A DNA stretch of 64,000 nt from assembly GCF_000499385.1 (NCBI RefSeq), contig NW_013651722.1, forward strand, positions 61,511 through 125,510. The letters are read 5' to 3'. A program made the position numbers and the translations under genes. Under the pieces are notes generated by a model. That model had not been told where the DNA came from. It saw only the letters and a list, made by a program, of their open reading frames with translations, and did no database searches. Shown here piece after piece: positions 45,469 to 58,352 of the stretch. The stretch is from Eimeria necatrix (Eukaryota; Apicomplexa; Conoidasida; Eucoccidiorida; Eimeriidae). Every line of letters begins with the position of its first letter. The first letter of the stretch is position 1.

Positions 45469-48400
45469 AGACTCTGTTTCGATGGGTGCAATTATTGCAA
45501 GTGCCTCTTTTGCTTCGATTTCTGCCGGCTCTTTCAATACTTTCACCGGTATTTTTGCTGCTATCCGTGTGTCAACTCCCGCCGTTAGTCTTGTTGCTGC
45601 CTTTAGTTGTGCATTGCTGGTACTATCTGTACGCGTGATCCCAACAGGCTGAACAGTAATGGCGGCGGCTCGTCACTCTGTGCATTGTGTAACTTTGTCT
45701 CTGTCTTCAGTCCTTCGTCAGACAGCGTTTCATCAGCGCTATCATGATAGAGCTTCAGCGATTATCCCCGCCGCCTCAGTAACACGGTGAAGAGCCCCCC
45801 ACGACCCACCAGATGGCTTACGTATGGTAGAAAAGGCGTTTTGTTCGGCTACAGCAGCGGCAGAGCAGCTGTGTACAGCAGCGCTAGAGCAGCTGTGGGA
45901 CTCGTAAATGAGAAAGGGAGCAACACTAACGTTGCAGAAGCCGTGAATCGGTTTTGCTTTTTAAGGCATGCACTTTCATTAGGCGTGGCAAGAGAAGGCC
46001 CCAGACACAACGGCTAGGCCAGGCTGTCCGTAAAATGCCTAGATGTGGCTGTTTTGTGCTCCTTTGGAGCCTGCAACGAGTTAACGAGCAGTGCCCCACC
46101 CGCATCTTGATAGAGAGGCGAAAAGCACAAAATGAGGCAGGCTAAGCAGGCTCTGAGACCCAAGCGTACTCACAGTACCCAAAAGCTCCGACTATCCAGC
46201 TGTTTTTATTATCATTGTCACAGAAACGAGGGTTGCTTGGGTAGTGTCGCGTAAGGTGCAACAATGCCATTCTCAGCAGCTCTTCACAAGCTGAACTGAA
46301 GCGTGGCATGCCGGCGACGTATCTTTTGTGAGCCGCTATGTGCTTGTCCTATTGAAACTTGATGCCCGGCAGTCTGCCTCAAGCGCGAGCAAGGCATCAC
46401 GCTGCTCTGAAGTGGCGCAGTTGTGCCTTCCCGTCTTGCCCTTCATTTCTTTAAAGTTGAAAGTTTGTCGGGTGTTTCGTGGTTCTCGTTCGTTGAACAG
46501 GATTTGTCTTCTTATTACACCGTGCTGGTGCCCCAGGAACTGGTCCTCGCTACTGCTGTTTTCCCCCCTGCAAGCGATACTTTTTCGTAGACTTTCTCAA
46601 AGTGAGGGTACCTAGTTTTGTATGTTTCGTAGACTTTCTCAAAGTGAGGATACCTAGCTTTATATTGTTTCGTTTTCTGCTTATTCTCAACTGAGATCCC
46701 TGGAGCACTTGTCCTGCGACTTACGCAGTTTGCTTCGCGTTGGAGCTGCGTTAGTTGCAAATGCTGCCCCACGCACTAACCCTGGTGGCTTATATACCCG
46801 TTCCCCCAGGCTTTACATCAATACTGTCAAGTTGCTCAAAAACTGTTTTTCAATTCGTCCAGAGCAGGTTGCTGAGAGTTGTAATTATGAGACAACAAAA
46901 AGGATCTAACCGCGTTGTCACCCGTTCTGGGTTATTGCTTTCGATGGTTGCGGCTTCATCAGAGCTGTGCACGATTGAGCCCAGTACTGGTTTTGGCCCC
47001 ACAGCGTGTTGACCCAACGGTGCCTGTGAAGTCAGTTTGCTCGGTGAAAATTGCCTTACTTCTATTTCCATTGATGAATATGGCTACAGGCGTCATGCGT
47101 GTTGGCTGACTTTTTGCAGCCCGCTGCAAACTACTTGGTCGTGTCTATCCTTCGGCGACTCCTCCGTCATGCAGAGGACCACACAAGGACGAATAAGCTC
47201 CAAGTGGCTTGAATGCTCTTCCGTTGCACGTTTCCGTGCACAAGGCTTGCGGCATCGCACTTACTAGATATCAGTGGATTGAGGAACTTTTATGCTGTTG
47301 CTTGTGTCCTCTTGGGCCCATCTTGAAGAGAATTTCGCGAGAAGAGTGCCCGATCACGCTGTTGACTTCACCTGATTTGGCGCTCCCTGATTATTAGTAG
47401 CATTGAGCGTGGACAGCAGCTTCCAAAATAAGGGTATTGCATAATCGCTTGCCCTGGAGAAGACCACATGGGCTTGAAAGCTTGAAGGATAGGCGGCGGG
47501 TCATTCGCTCTGTACCTAATCGTTGATCAGTGGTAGGTGAGGCTGTCACAGCATCGAAGTGATCTTGTCCACCCATTTCGTTCCTGACCGTGGTTTAAAG
47601 CAGGCATACGCTAAGTAGCACAGGCCGAAACCATCAAGCAACAGAGACAGCTCAAAAGAAGACTTGTATGGCAGGAGGAAAAGAAACTTGTCCAAACAAA
47701 TCTTTGGGTGGCTCGAGCGGCGGCTTAAGCATCGACTTCTGAAGCGAAGGATCAACGAACAATAAAAGCACGACCTCGCCTGCCTACAAGTTGGCAAGCA
47801 CCGGGCACGACAGTTCACATACCAAAGAAGGCATCGGTAATTCGGGTGGCAGCATGATTCTGGACGCCAAAAAGCAGCCGTGCGCCTGTAAACGGGGGCT
47901 GCAATAGCCACATAATACAACGCATAGGCTCGCACAGCCATCACTCCGGCTCTTGTAGGTAGAGGCAGCCTTTTGATTCAAGCTAGGGCATGGGATGTTG
48001 ACTTGATGCTGCGTAGTGTGGGCAGCTACACGTGCTTATGCCGAGATACGACCATGAGTACACCATATGAACAAATGCGAACTCCGTCGTATCCGCTGAA
48101 GAGTGGCCTACGGGCGAAGAGAACGCCAGAAAAGAAGCAAATGTGAATTGGTGTGGTTGCGTTTCTCCTGCACTAAAGAACCAGAATCTGGTGAAGGCAC
48201 AGTGAGCGACCCAAAAGTGCAGATACAAAGGCACATGCACAGGTGTTATTTGCAACAAAGGACAGTGCATGTCAATCCTGGCTCGTAGGCTCGGGCTTCA
48301 CTTGACGTGTTCAACTTACAACGGGACCTCTGTAACGAGAAACACTGCCCCGTGTATGGCCTCAAACTGCAGATTTAGCTAAAATGCACGGTGAAGCTAC

Positions 48401-49751
48401 TTTTAAGCGTAACCAGATGAAAACAAAGTCACAATGCACGCCAAGGAGAAAAAGTGCAATTGTGTCGGTGGCTAGAGCAGCTGCGGCTGATACCACGTTT
48501 AGGCGAAACGAGTAAATTCAAGGACGCTGGAGCGCTTCTAGAATGCGGTACACAGCCTGCTTACGCCAGATTCCCAGTCCCCCTGTAGTTTTTGAATACG
48601 AAAGGTCCTGCATGTTTCAACGGATACGAATGAACAACCGTGCAGAGATGCACCTTCCAAGAACCTGATGTGCACTTGACGAGCTTAGAGGAAAGCCTTG
48701 CTCAAAAAGCAGTGTTTTCCTTCCTGTCCAAGAACTCAAACAACTGACCTAAAATACGTGCTTTCATCAAGAACAAGCGATGGAACTTCTGTTGGCTCAG
48801 ACATAGAATGCATGCTATATATGTGTCAGAAAGATCTCCTTATGTTTTCGTTCTAAATACTACTAGCTTGGTCTTCCCAAAGTTTTATCACGTTTGGAAT
48901 ATTCTACTAGTGAAGATTTTGTCTATTTTCCTCAACTGCAGCTCTAAGCTGATGCACCGGTAGCACTGTGCAGCAAGACCTCATCTCTGTTATGTCACCA
49001 GTAACGGGACTAGAGGAAGTGGAAACTTTCCACAAAGGAAGAATAGGTTTCCGAGTTTATTATATGCCATCTAAAAGATGGTGGAAATCTGTTGAGCACC
49101 AGCTTGGCCCTCAGCAGACAATTCCAGTAACTGGCAACGGCGCGATGGTCCAGTGGTTTGTGCGTACACATGGCTCACCCCAAAGGCCGTGCAAGCTGCC
49201 TGCCTGGTATGGAGAAGCCCTAGAGCGCGCATCTCTGCGCTTTACATTAAGCATATTAATCTGCTCCAACCAGCTGGCTTGAACAAGGGGAGCGTAGGTT
49301 CTTGCACAGTCTCTGCCCTTCTAGGTTTACGACCACGTAGCTTCTGAGATGCACGGGCTGCATGCACAAAGAAAACTAAAACTTCGTCAATTTGTATGTT
49401 CGATGTTTCCAGCCACCAAATATGCTGCTTTCTTGTGGCTGGAGTGAATCCTACGAAATGTACGCAGCTGAACAGTTGTTAGTGCATCCCTCCTGGAGCT
49501 TCGCGGTGGCCTCCGCGTGCGTTCCTTTCAGCTGCTAAGGTGCACTGTCCGCTGTATAAAGGTTCTTTCTCGACAACATACGAAGGAAGCATAATACAGG
49601 TGGCTTTGTAAGGAACCTTGCGCAGGCCCTGCCTGAACTAGTAATGGTGAATTTGGGTAGTTGCGTTTCCAGACAGGGAAGCCCGCGTACGCTAACCGCA
49701 GCGCCTGCATTTGGTTGCCTAGCAAATCATCAGCCTGGTCCAGTGTAGCAA
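45469..49751. other. Long stretch with no confirmed gene
   Basis: About 4.3 kb, low in CAG. Possible coding traces: minus-strand ORF 46515-46772 with an in-frame 14-residue tandem repeat; minus-strand ORF 46850-47071; minus-strand ORF 47546-47944 (about 130 codons, Cys/Arg/Leu rich); plus-strand ORF 48968-49282. None shows a domain, and I found no splice pattern that links them. Confidence 0.4.
46583..46667. repeat. Two-copy 42 bp tandem repeat
   Basis: TTTCGTAGACTTTCTCAAAG recurs at 46583 and 46625, followed in both copies by TGAGG(G/A)TACCTAG. The period of 42 keeps frame; the minus strand reads RYPHFEKVYE twice. Confidence 0.93.
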
Positions 49752-52700
49752 ATGGGTCGCTACATAGAGTGGAGTTCCCGGAGCATTTCCAGTGATAGAG
49801 CTAGGTGGCGTCCTTTTTCATGGAAGAAAACTCTCCCGATTTGTTACATATTCATAGTCATTGCAGCGACACAAAGAATTCTCTCGAGTAATTACTTTCC
49901 TGCCGCAGTGGCTGTAGAGTTTACATCTTCCTATCCAGAAGGAGCTCCACCCAAAGCGTCAAAAGCTCTGGCCCAAACGTTAGCCCTGCTCAACCCTTCC
50001 TCTTCTACTGCCCGCGCCTTAAGAGCCGTTGAAATACAGACGGAAGAGAAAGACAAAGAGCCGCTACCCGTGTGCTCTCAATCAAAGTATTTATGTCAAG
50101 TTCACACGTTGCACAGTGCTTTGCCACACCGCGTATTTACACATCACACCCAACAGCACCATAATGATGGGAAAACTGGGCACAACTCAGCCCTTGGCGT
50201 CCACGCCTCCTTCAGATACAGACGGCTAGCAAGTCTCCCCTTACGCAGTCCTAAGCGCTTGCCAACTAACGCAGCCAAGTATGAAAAAAACGGCAAGTGG
50301 CCTAGCAGAGTAAAGTTGGTAACACCGATTCCATTCGAAGATATCCATAGAGTGACTCCTAGTTTTGCCCAAGTGTCTCAAATCAGCAAAAAAAGCGGCA
50401 TTTTTCTTCCACTTCGAGTCCATGCTTGGTTTGCGGACTTTCTGAGCCCGCTAGGGGAGAATATCCAAAGCAATCTGAACAAACAATTGAACCGTGGAGG
50501 TGAAATGCCGGCAGCTGTGGAACAGCCCGCTGTTGCGCGAGATAACTCTATCAAAAACCTACTCGGTCAAATCGCGGCAGATCTCACTGAAGACGCATAT
50601 AAAGCCACAGAAGTCCAGCATGCCCTGCGTTTTAACGACATCCGTCGCTTCTTCGAAGTGGAAGTTGTGCCTGCCGCGCTCTGGTGGCTACACCGAACTG
50701 TGAGGGTTGATCGGCTAGTAGGACCGCTGACTGTCAAAATTGACAAAAAGAGCGACACGTAAGGGCTTAAGCTATCCAGCCAAATGCATGCGAGCTTGCT
50801 TCCCCTACTGAACGGTGAATCTGAACGGTAAATCTGCTCTCACCACCGCCTACGCCATGGCACTGTCAGTATATGAGCTCCACAGGGTTGTTTTGTAGCT
50901 CTACTACTTTTGCAGGCTCTACTGTGCAGGCAATTCGGGGTGGGCCAGTGCGGAAAGTGTCGTCTACCCAACCTTCGGCGTTTGCGGACTGAAACGGAAC
51001 ATCATTCGCTTGGAATAGTCGAAGATGCTGATATCCTGTTGTCGTTTCGCACATCCAAAAGCCCAAACGAGGATGGAAGCTGTAGGGTTGCTGCGATAAA
51101 TTAACATGCCTGCTGCTCGCTGCTTACGCAGTAGTGCCTTCCTTCGGGCAAGAAGTTCTCGGAGCTTCTTTGAGTAATTAAAAAATATTGATACGTGTAG
51201 ACTGGCCTGCCTCTATTTTGAAGACGGCTGCATTTTATTTCTGCAGATGTTTGTCAAGTTGATGACGGCTACCGCCCGGTTGCAGCCTGCATCTCGATTC
51301 CTGTCGCTGAGGCAGAAAGGCTGTACTCTAGCAGAAAGACATCATTCTCTCACACTATCGATCGAATACTCATGTACATTATCAACGCGGTTGGCGTCAA
51401 TGTGCAGACGCTGCCTTTTTTCCTAACGTGGAACCACGCTTGGAGGAAGGAAGCGCTAAGGTAAATGAAACCAGTGTTGCTCGAGCACCCTTGAAGAACG
51501 CTGGAACTTTGCCTGAGTCTGCATGGGACAGCAGACCAGCAAGGCGCACTCTAATTTTGAAGAGCAAAATGCTGTCTCCTGCGGTGAAACATCGAACAGG
51601 CGGCTTCACGATGCCAATCGCGTAGGCTTGCCTCCTGCAGTTCATGCCGTCACAGAAGTGTTGAACTTAGACATAAAGCCCTCCAACAGCCAGAAAGGCT
51701 TTCACAGGTTTAAAGCAACGGCAACTTCCTCAGGGGAGTCAGCAGAAACGCGCACGCGGCGCCGTTTTTTTCTCACAACTCCTGAGATCAAGGCTGCAAT
51801 ACGGCGCTATTTGGATTGCACTGATGTGATTGGCTTGGAGCTCGCCTTGTATCAATCAGGCCCACGCTGTAAGCGCGTTGTTAGCCTGTCAGCAAGAGTC
51901 AAATACTGCATAGCCTGCATAGCCAAGCAATCGGATCCTGCTGCAGTGCACTTCTCTGCTATGTGTCACCCAATTAGGCAGCTGTTTTTCTTCTGGGAAT
52001 CGTTCAGTCTCACAGTTTAGTCTCCACTGTCTTCCATTGGAGTCAGTTTCCTCGATACCAAGTGCATTTCCTTTGAAAATTTGTCAGCAATTACGTAATA
52101 AACTAGTAACCTACTTCCCTGTGTATCTGTGCGCCTACTCCAGTTTTTGAGCCTTCCTTTCTAGGACCTCATGTAGAAGGTTCCGGAACAGCGTATGCCG
52201 CCAAAGGTTAGTACGAAACAAAGCATTTCGAGGCCCCCCTAGGAGGCAAAGGCAATTTCCTCATGCTCATTTCCAGTTGAAGGTCCTTTTCATGGGAGGT
52301 ACCTAGCTCCATGTTGATTTTCAGAAGAGCTCCCTATGGAGCTGCTGCTCGCTGCAATGGAGGACACAGGCTGGTACATAACAGAACACACCTGGGCAAG
52401 AGAATTTCTCTGGTGAGAACCTGGAGTATAAAGGTTTTAAGGATCAGGCTAATCATAGGGTACCAACTTTCAAGCCCTCTGCAAACCTTAGGATGATCGA
52501 CTTCTATCTTTTTTCGAAGTGAATCCTTGCGTTTCGCACTGCACGAGGCTCTGTGAATATGGAATATGGCGTGCAACTGTTCTCTCAGGAGAAGATCAGA
52601 TGATCAAGATGCCCAAAGGTGCAAGCCTTTTGAGCAGGCGACGCCTGTCGCAGCCAGGACTTGGGATAATAAAATCGCAGTGGAAAATTCGTTTGCTGAC

Positions 52701-54185
52701 GTCAAAGCAAGCAACCCGAATGAGCCAGTGACCGATGATGGACAAGGAAGCCACAACGAAATGTTCCTAAGCGGTTTTGACTATGAGCGGTGAGTCATTT
52801 ATTCCTTATGCCAACGTCTGATAGTGCGCCCCTTGTGTAGCGCGTCATCGCTCGTCGTGCGCAGTTTGAGTCGCACGCTCATAGGCAGCTGCGCTCTTAC
52901 ACGTCACTTGTATCGTTGGAGCAGATGTGTAAAAAGCATGATGGAACTAACTCCGGCATCAAGGAACAGAAGGAATTGTCACAGAATCACATGTGTATCG
53001 GACGATGACCGGATCGAAGCACCCATGATGCTGCCAGTAGCAAAGGCTGTCAAGTGGGTTGCTGCGCAAGTAACAAGCAAGCTGCAAAATGGCACTGAGA
53101 AAACGACAGTTTGCATGCGAGGCGAAAAGGGACAGCAGAAGCAAGTTCCAGGCACGGAAAGAGGAGTCATTGAATGCCCCGATGTAGATGTCGTGTGCCA
53201 CGGAAGACCTTGCAGAAATGGAGGCATTCCCAAATATGGAGTGTGAGGGTCCCAAAATCATATTCATTTGCATTCTATGTATTTCTACATTGTTTGGCCA
53301 GCGCGCAATTGTACTCCCAACATATCATCACTCGTTTTGCGTGGTCCTTTGCGAAAGCTGTGTCTGCAAGGCTGGCACTTTCGGACGAAACTGCGAATAT
53401 TGGGACACGGAGCGGAACCGGATGCGGTATCCCAATCGATTCTCTTACGGCATCAATTCCAGTATAACTGTTCTCAAGGGTCAATTTTTCGCTATCCCAG
53501 CATTAATAGAAGGACCCCATCATCTCTACTTTAAACCAATTTCGTATGCTGCCAATATATATTGAGAAAGGCACCTGTACAGATCATCTTCAGCATCTGT
53601 CCAGTAGTTAGGAAATGCATGCACTCTACTGGCTTTTCTCGTTGCACCGACGCAATGCGGTGTGCTACGTTTCTCAGGAAATTTCCTGCCGGCATAGCAA
53701 TCGACTCGCGCACCGGTGCAATATTTGGAACTCCAGTTGAAAAAACCAGAGGTCTGCAAAAGACCTGCCTACTTTCAAAAAATGGGAGTTGGAAGATAAC
53801 CTTGGCTGGCCAGTGCACACTCCAAAATTTCCAGTCACAGACATCATTTTACGTTCCGCGCTATATGTGATGCGTTGCTCCTGTATTAGGCTGCGTACCA
53901 TTAGCCATAGAGGTACAGATGCAAGAGCCGCCACATGCAGCAGAAAGGACTTTTATACGAATAAACGTCGTTGACCAGCTGCTGACACGATCACAACAGC
54001 CAGAGCTCAAGAAGAGAAACGACCTTCCACCCGTTGAAGGCCGCCGCGCAGTACCCGCAAGAGCAGCCCAGGAAGCAGCGACGCACCAGAACTACCAAGA
54101 CATGGCAACCGAAGCAGACTGGGATGGCTTGACCATACGGACCCCGGGAGATTGTGAACATTATGTGAAAGGGGACTTGCGATAG
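49752..54185 (+). CDS. Leishmanolysin-family (M8) protein with degenerate active site, EGF-like and Ig-like modules
   Basis: Eleven exons: 49752-50758, 50930-51081, 51247-51460, about 51600-51868 (start could be 51540), 52144-52206, 52325-52412, 52589-52789, 52985-53242, 53358-53543, 53678-53751 and 53890-54185; about 935 residues. A hydrophobic segment near residues 28-45 suggests secretion or membrane anchoring. M8 landmarks appear in order: LPLRVHAW, VVPAALWWL followed by GPLTVKI, GIVEDADILLSF, VCQVDDGYRPVAACISIP, NAVGVNVQTLPFF, TTPEIKAAIRRYLDCTDVIG, EGSGTAYAAKE and LLAAMEDTGWYITEHTW. Where active members have HExxHALG this one has MYIINAVG (429-433 replace HExxH), and where they have GT-x-SHWE it has GTAYAAKE, so all three zinc-ligand histidines and the catalytic Glu appear absent. 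Residues 729-763 form a six-Cys EGF-like domain (CHGRPCRNGG, then CVCKAGTFGRNC). Residues about 780-865 resemble a He_PIG Ig-like repeat (FPAGIAIDSRTGAIFGTP). The last 60 residues are hydrophilic with no C-terminal membrane anchor. Confidence 0.85.
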
Positions 54186-54693
54186 CACGTTGCAATCCGC
54201 AGCGCTGACTAATTGCGGGGAAATAGCCTCTTAATCATACAAGCGCTCTTCCTCGCGCTTAGTATTTCTGTGGTTCTTAAAAAAAGCTGCGCTAACTGCG
54301 GAAGTTAATGATGCACTAGAAGGCTAGCGCCACACGTCTACCGCTTAAACAGATAAGTCTTATTTCAGCAGAAACGACCTGCGTCAGCCTTTATACGCCC
54401 GGTAATTAAGCTGAACAGCCCTGCGTTTAAAAATCTGAAAAGTCCTTTCCATTTCATGCACAATAACGCATTCGACGCGGCACTTCAAGAAGTTGCTTTG
54501 AAGCTTGTTTCCACGACAAATGGAGAGCGGAACTTGACAATTGAAAAAAGTTGTGCTGTGTCAGCCATAAAGCATTGCTAAAACCTGTGTACACGCATTC
54601 CACTTTGCTAATGCTGTCTAGCATGCAGCTCGGGATGGAAAACGCTGTCAGGGAAACGCTAGTGAGTAGCGTTGCGACTAAACAAAAGACGGC
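54186..54693. other. Convergent intergenic region
   Basis: About 500 bases between the M8-like and DUS2 stop codons; nothing recognised. Confidence 0.55.
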
Positions 54694-57600
54694 TTATCCA
54701 ATATCAATGTGCTTGTAGTAATTGAGTGTATTGGCGTAGGGGACATGCTTGATGCTTTTGTAGAAGTCGTCTAATCCGAAAACATCACAAAGCTTTGCAG
54801 TTGAATTCGCCGCGACCAAGTCCAGCTTGAGCTTCTTATCACTATCCTATCAGGCGGAAAAATTGGAAATTGCCCCAGCGCAGTCATGATTGAAGAGGTG
54901 TGAATGCCACTATACACGACTGCTAAGCTAAGAAAATATCCGGAATGGACACCAGAAAATGGAACCAAAAGAGCACGCAAGCATGGTCCCAGTATTCACC
55001 GCATTCTAATGAAAAACTAACGAGTGCAACATGTCTTCAGTAGCGAACATGAGGTTCCTGCTATCATGCAAAAGCCCCAAGCGTCGGTGCTACAAGAACA
55101 TACCCGGGCAGTCATTTCTTGAAGCGTGAACTTAATCGACTGATACGGCGACCCGCAGAGTACTGCCTGTATGGAAAAGAAATGCAACTCAAATAGCGTC
55201 AATTTAAAGCTTCTGGGGGTAACGATGAGGCAATCCGTAGTCATCGTCAAGCCGTACGTCTAAAACAAATTTAGATGTACCAAGTCCGCCACCAAAGCTT
55301 GGAGGTACATTTAGCAAGCGATGTTTCTGGCTGCAACATACACGCTTTATGTAATCCTGGAGAACAGCAGTACGCTCAAAAGAGCACGCAGCTGTGCCCT
55401 CCGTAGTCACCACCTTCTGAGCAAATAGTGATGGATTCCACATAGCTCCTCTAGCGAACATCAAATTTCCAATGTGGTACGAATCCTGCACCATGGCACC
55501 AGAATAACAACCGGCACCAGCAATATGTTTTTTACACAAGTAGCTTACAGCACTTCATGCTGTCTTCAAAGCTTACTAAAGATAACGTTTTGGCGTTGTT
55601 AGCTCCTTATGCTCCATTTAACCGGAAATTGGCAAGACATAAGCTGCATCTTGCTCAAACATACTTGAAAGCGAGTCGCATCTTCAGCTGAAAGAAAGTC
55701 ACCGTTGGCGATTAGTGGGATTTTAAGAGCACTTTGCAGCAACTGTGAAAGCAGATGCCACACAGAGTACGGAAGCCGCAAAAAGGGAAAGAGACTTGGA
55801 CTTCTATTCATAAAGATACAAAGACCAGGAAACAAATAAGAGCTATCATTCTAGTGAGACTATGCAACTGTCAGCAGCGAAGATGGCTGCAAGCAGCAAG
55901 AATCTTTACAGCAGGAATTGCGGCCTCATGCCTTCACCAAATGCAAATCGTCAACGCATGCTTGTGCTTTACAAAATAAAGGGGTGTGGACTTCGATATC
56001 AGCATGTGGTATCTACGTCACTCACTGGAAAAGCTTGCCAGTTTGCCCTGTGTGCAGGTCGTTCGTGGCGCTTCTGTAAAGACAAATACTGCGTTGAAGC
56101 TAGCTTCTTCATGAGACTTGCATTCAGCTGGTGAAAGTGTAAGGCGAACGTTCGCGTTAAGGCATACTCCTATAAACGTACCCTCGCATGAACCGCAATG
56201 GCTGCTATTCCTGTGCTTTCGCACTTCCGCGCGAAATCCACAGTCTGAAGGAGCATCGCAGACGCATACGTGGATAAAAGCGCACGTTGCTTTAGAGGCC
56301 AGCTACTCAGGGGGCACACCTAGCTCAGTGGATCAAGCTCTAACCTCTTCCATTGTTTCAAGAAGACGAATTTTGCACGTGACTGGACAGTGAACATTTC
56401 GAACGAGGGTCTTCAGGATATCCATCGACAGCTCTGGCGTCTGAAGCAAGGCCGCTCCCATGCCGCCTTTTACCCTACCAGGCACGAAACACAAACGGGA
56501 ACTGAGCTCCAGCCCACGAAAAAATAAAGCAAAATACCTGAACTAGTGCTCTGCTAAAGGAGAGGAGTACGCTGGGGAAACCCCATGTGAGCCGTCATGC
56601 CACATGCTTTTTGGGCAAGTGTATTTCGTCGCCGATTTTTCCTGCCGTGGTTGAAGGGCCCCATATGGCGTACGAAAAGCTCTTAGGACAGCCCATATTA
56701 ATATCCACTGCTGCAATATCCTGAGAAGCGCACATAAAAATTGAGAGCATCAACGCTGCTTCAGCACACAAGGCTCTCAGGCACTCGGTCAGCATGAACA
56801 AGCTACGCAGCACTAAAAATTGAGTAGTGCCGCCGGTTATGCGTTTTAGTAACATGCCAGGTGGATGCAGTAGTAAAAGGCCGACCTGTATGGCAACTGT
56901 TGCAGCCTGCAGAGCGCGTGTGGCGTCAGCCGTTCCAAGTTGTAGGACAACTTTGCCCTTCTCGAGTTCGCAGGTAGAGAAAATACAGCGTCTGTCGCTC
57001 TTGCTGATGTATTCTACAACTCAACATACGCTCAACCATAAAGAGTAATGCTGCTGTACGGCTACACCAAAAATGTAAGCTGCACCGTGACATCAGTTAA
57101 GTGCCAAATTTTCTCCGCATGCCCACCCATCCCACATGATCTAACCTGCCAAAGCACGCATAATATGCATGCCTTAGGCTTACCAATGGTGCCAAAGTCT
57201 TTGTTGATGTACCTCTTTGTATCAAGTAGCTTTCTGTCCACAATCTCTTCAGTGTAGACGACATCTATCAAGCGCAGAATAACAATTAGTCGAGTTCCAC
57301 TCTTGCGCAACAACCTCCAAAAGAATTCAGCCTGTGACTTTTTTCTGAATCTCATGTTTCAGTGCTTGGGTCTCACCTGCGCCATACTTCAGGCATTCCA
57401 GCCGGAAAGGCAAGGTGCTTATCCGCACCATGGGAGCAAGGATCCAGGAAGAGTTATAGAGTTCCGAAGCATGCAGGGAAGCCGAGCTGTTTTTCTCTGC
57501 AACTTTATCATCGTTAAACGTTTCCTGGGCTTCAGCTTGGGCCGACCGACGCTCATTTTCCTCGTCTGGCACCTCTGGCAAAATGCCTGCTTTTGTCGAG

Positions 57601-58025
57601 TGATGGTGGTGGCTCGTTTCTGTACTGTCCTCTGTTGCTAGGATTGGTGCCCCATCATAGCTCGATTCTCCGGTTGTTCTAGAGCGTTTGGCGCAAATCC
57701 CGTTAGCACCTCCAGAAATACCTCCTTCGGCAGAGCTGGTGAGCTCTGAAGCACAACGTTTTTGTTGGCTTTGGCCCAGTGTACAGCTTGATGCAATCGC
57801 AGCAATATTTGTTCCATCCGTTGGCCCCTTCACCAGATCTGTACGGGTAATATCTGGGGGCTCGGGGCTGGGACATATATTGGTCAGTTCCACATACAGG
57901 TCTTGCATGGGCGGCTTCACTACCAAATCGTCGGTATTAGAAGACTCATAAGGTTCGGCCGGCTTGTCTCTGTGATCGGATTTAGAGTCACGTAGAACTG
58001 TACCCTGAGTAGCGGGAGCTGACAT
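54694..58025 (-). CDS. DUS2: tRNA-dihydrouridine synthase, DUS2 type
   Basis: Eleven exons on the minus strand: 58025-57377, 57264-57184, 57013-56886, 56720-56674, 56474-56345, 56244-56182, 56073-56026, 55742-55665, 55485-55342, 55166-55104 and 54846-54694; 1584 nt, 527 residues, all phases agree. The enzyme uses FMN and NADPH to reduce uridine in the tRNA D-loop (U20 for DUS2). Landmarks: SWILAPMVRISTLPFRL, VVYTEEIVDRKLL, VVLQLGTADATRALQAA, VDINMGCPKSFS (catalytic C297), KGGMGAALL, PVTCKIRLL (K336), GIAAIAVHAR (H364), ERPAHRANW, KIPLIANGDF, NLMFARGAMWNPSLF and LQDYIKR. The first 200 residues are a hydrophilic, Ser/Thr-rich extension before the TIM barrel. Active-site residues are present. 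Several exons are only 47-81 nt. Confidence 0.96.
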
Positions 58026-58352
58026 CCTGCGGAATTCATCCCAAAAGAGAGTTTGTCCCGTCTTCAATTAGCAGACTTGACTCAGTTCAGCTTTTTTCGT
58101 GGTACCTAATGAAAAGAAAACCCTCATTAATAATCTTTAGAGCCAGCCTATTGCAGGTAGTATACGCCAATGAACTTCCAAATGCTCGACGGGGACAGAA
58201 GTATGAGAGGCCTTTGTTGCAGAACCATTGTTGGCGCTCAAGCTCTCGCAAAGCTCATAGCAATATAGCAGTGTCGATGAAACGCTTTTAACTTTCTTTG
58301 AATTGCTCGGTTCAACATAACAGGCTCTAGATCGATTGGCTTCCATGACAGA
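58026..58352. other. Gap between DUS2 start and upstream gene
   Basis: About 330 bases, AT-rich, no gene; probably DUS2 promoter and 5' UTR. Confidence 0.5.

Noticed and set aside
47546..47944. Minus-strand ORF of 132 codons, Cys/Leu/Arg rich
   Set aside because: No recognised domain and no supporting splice partners; not called as a gene.
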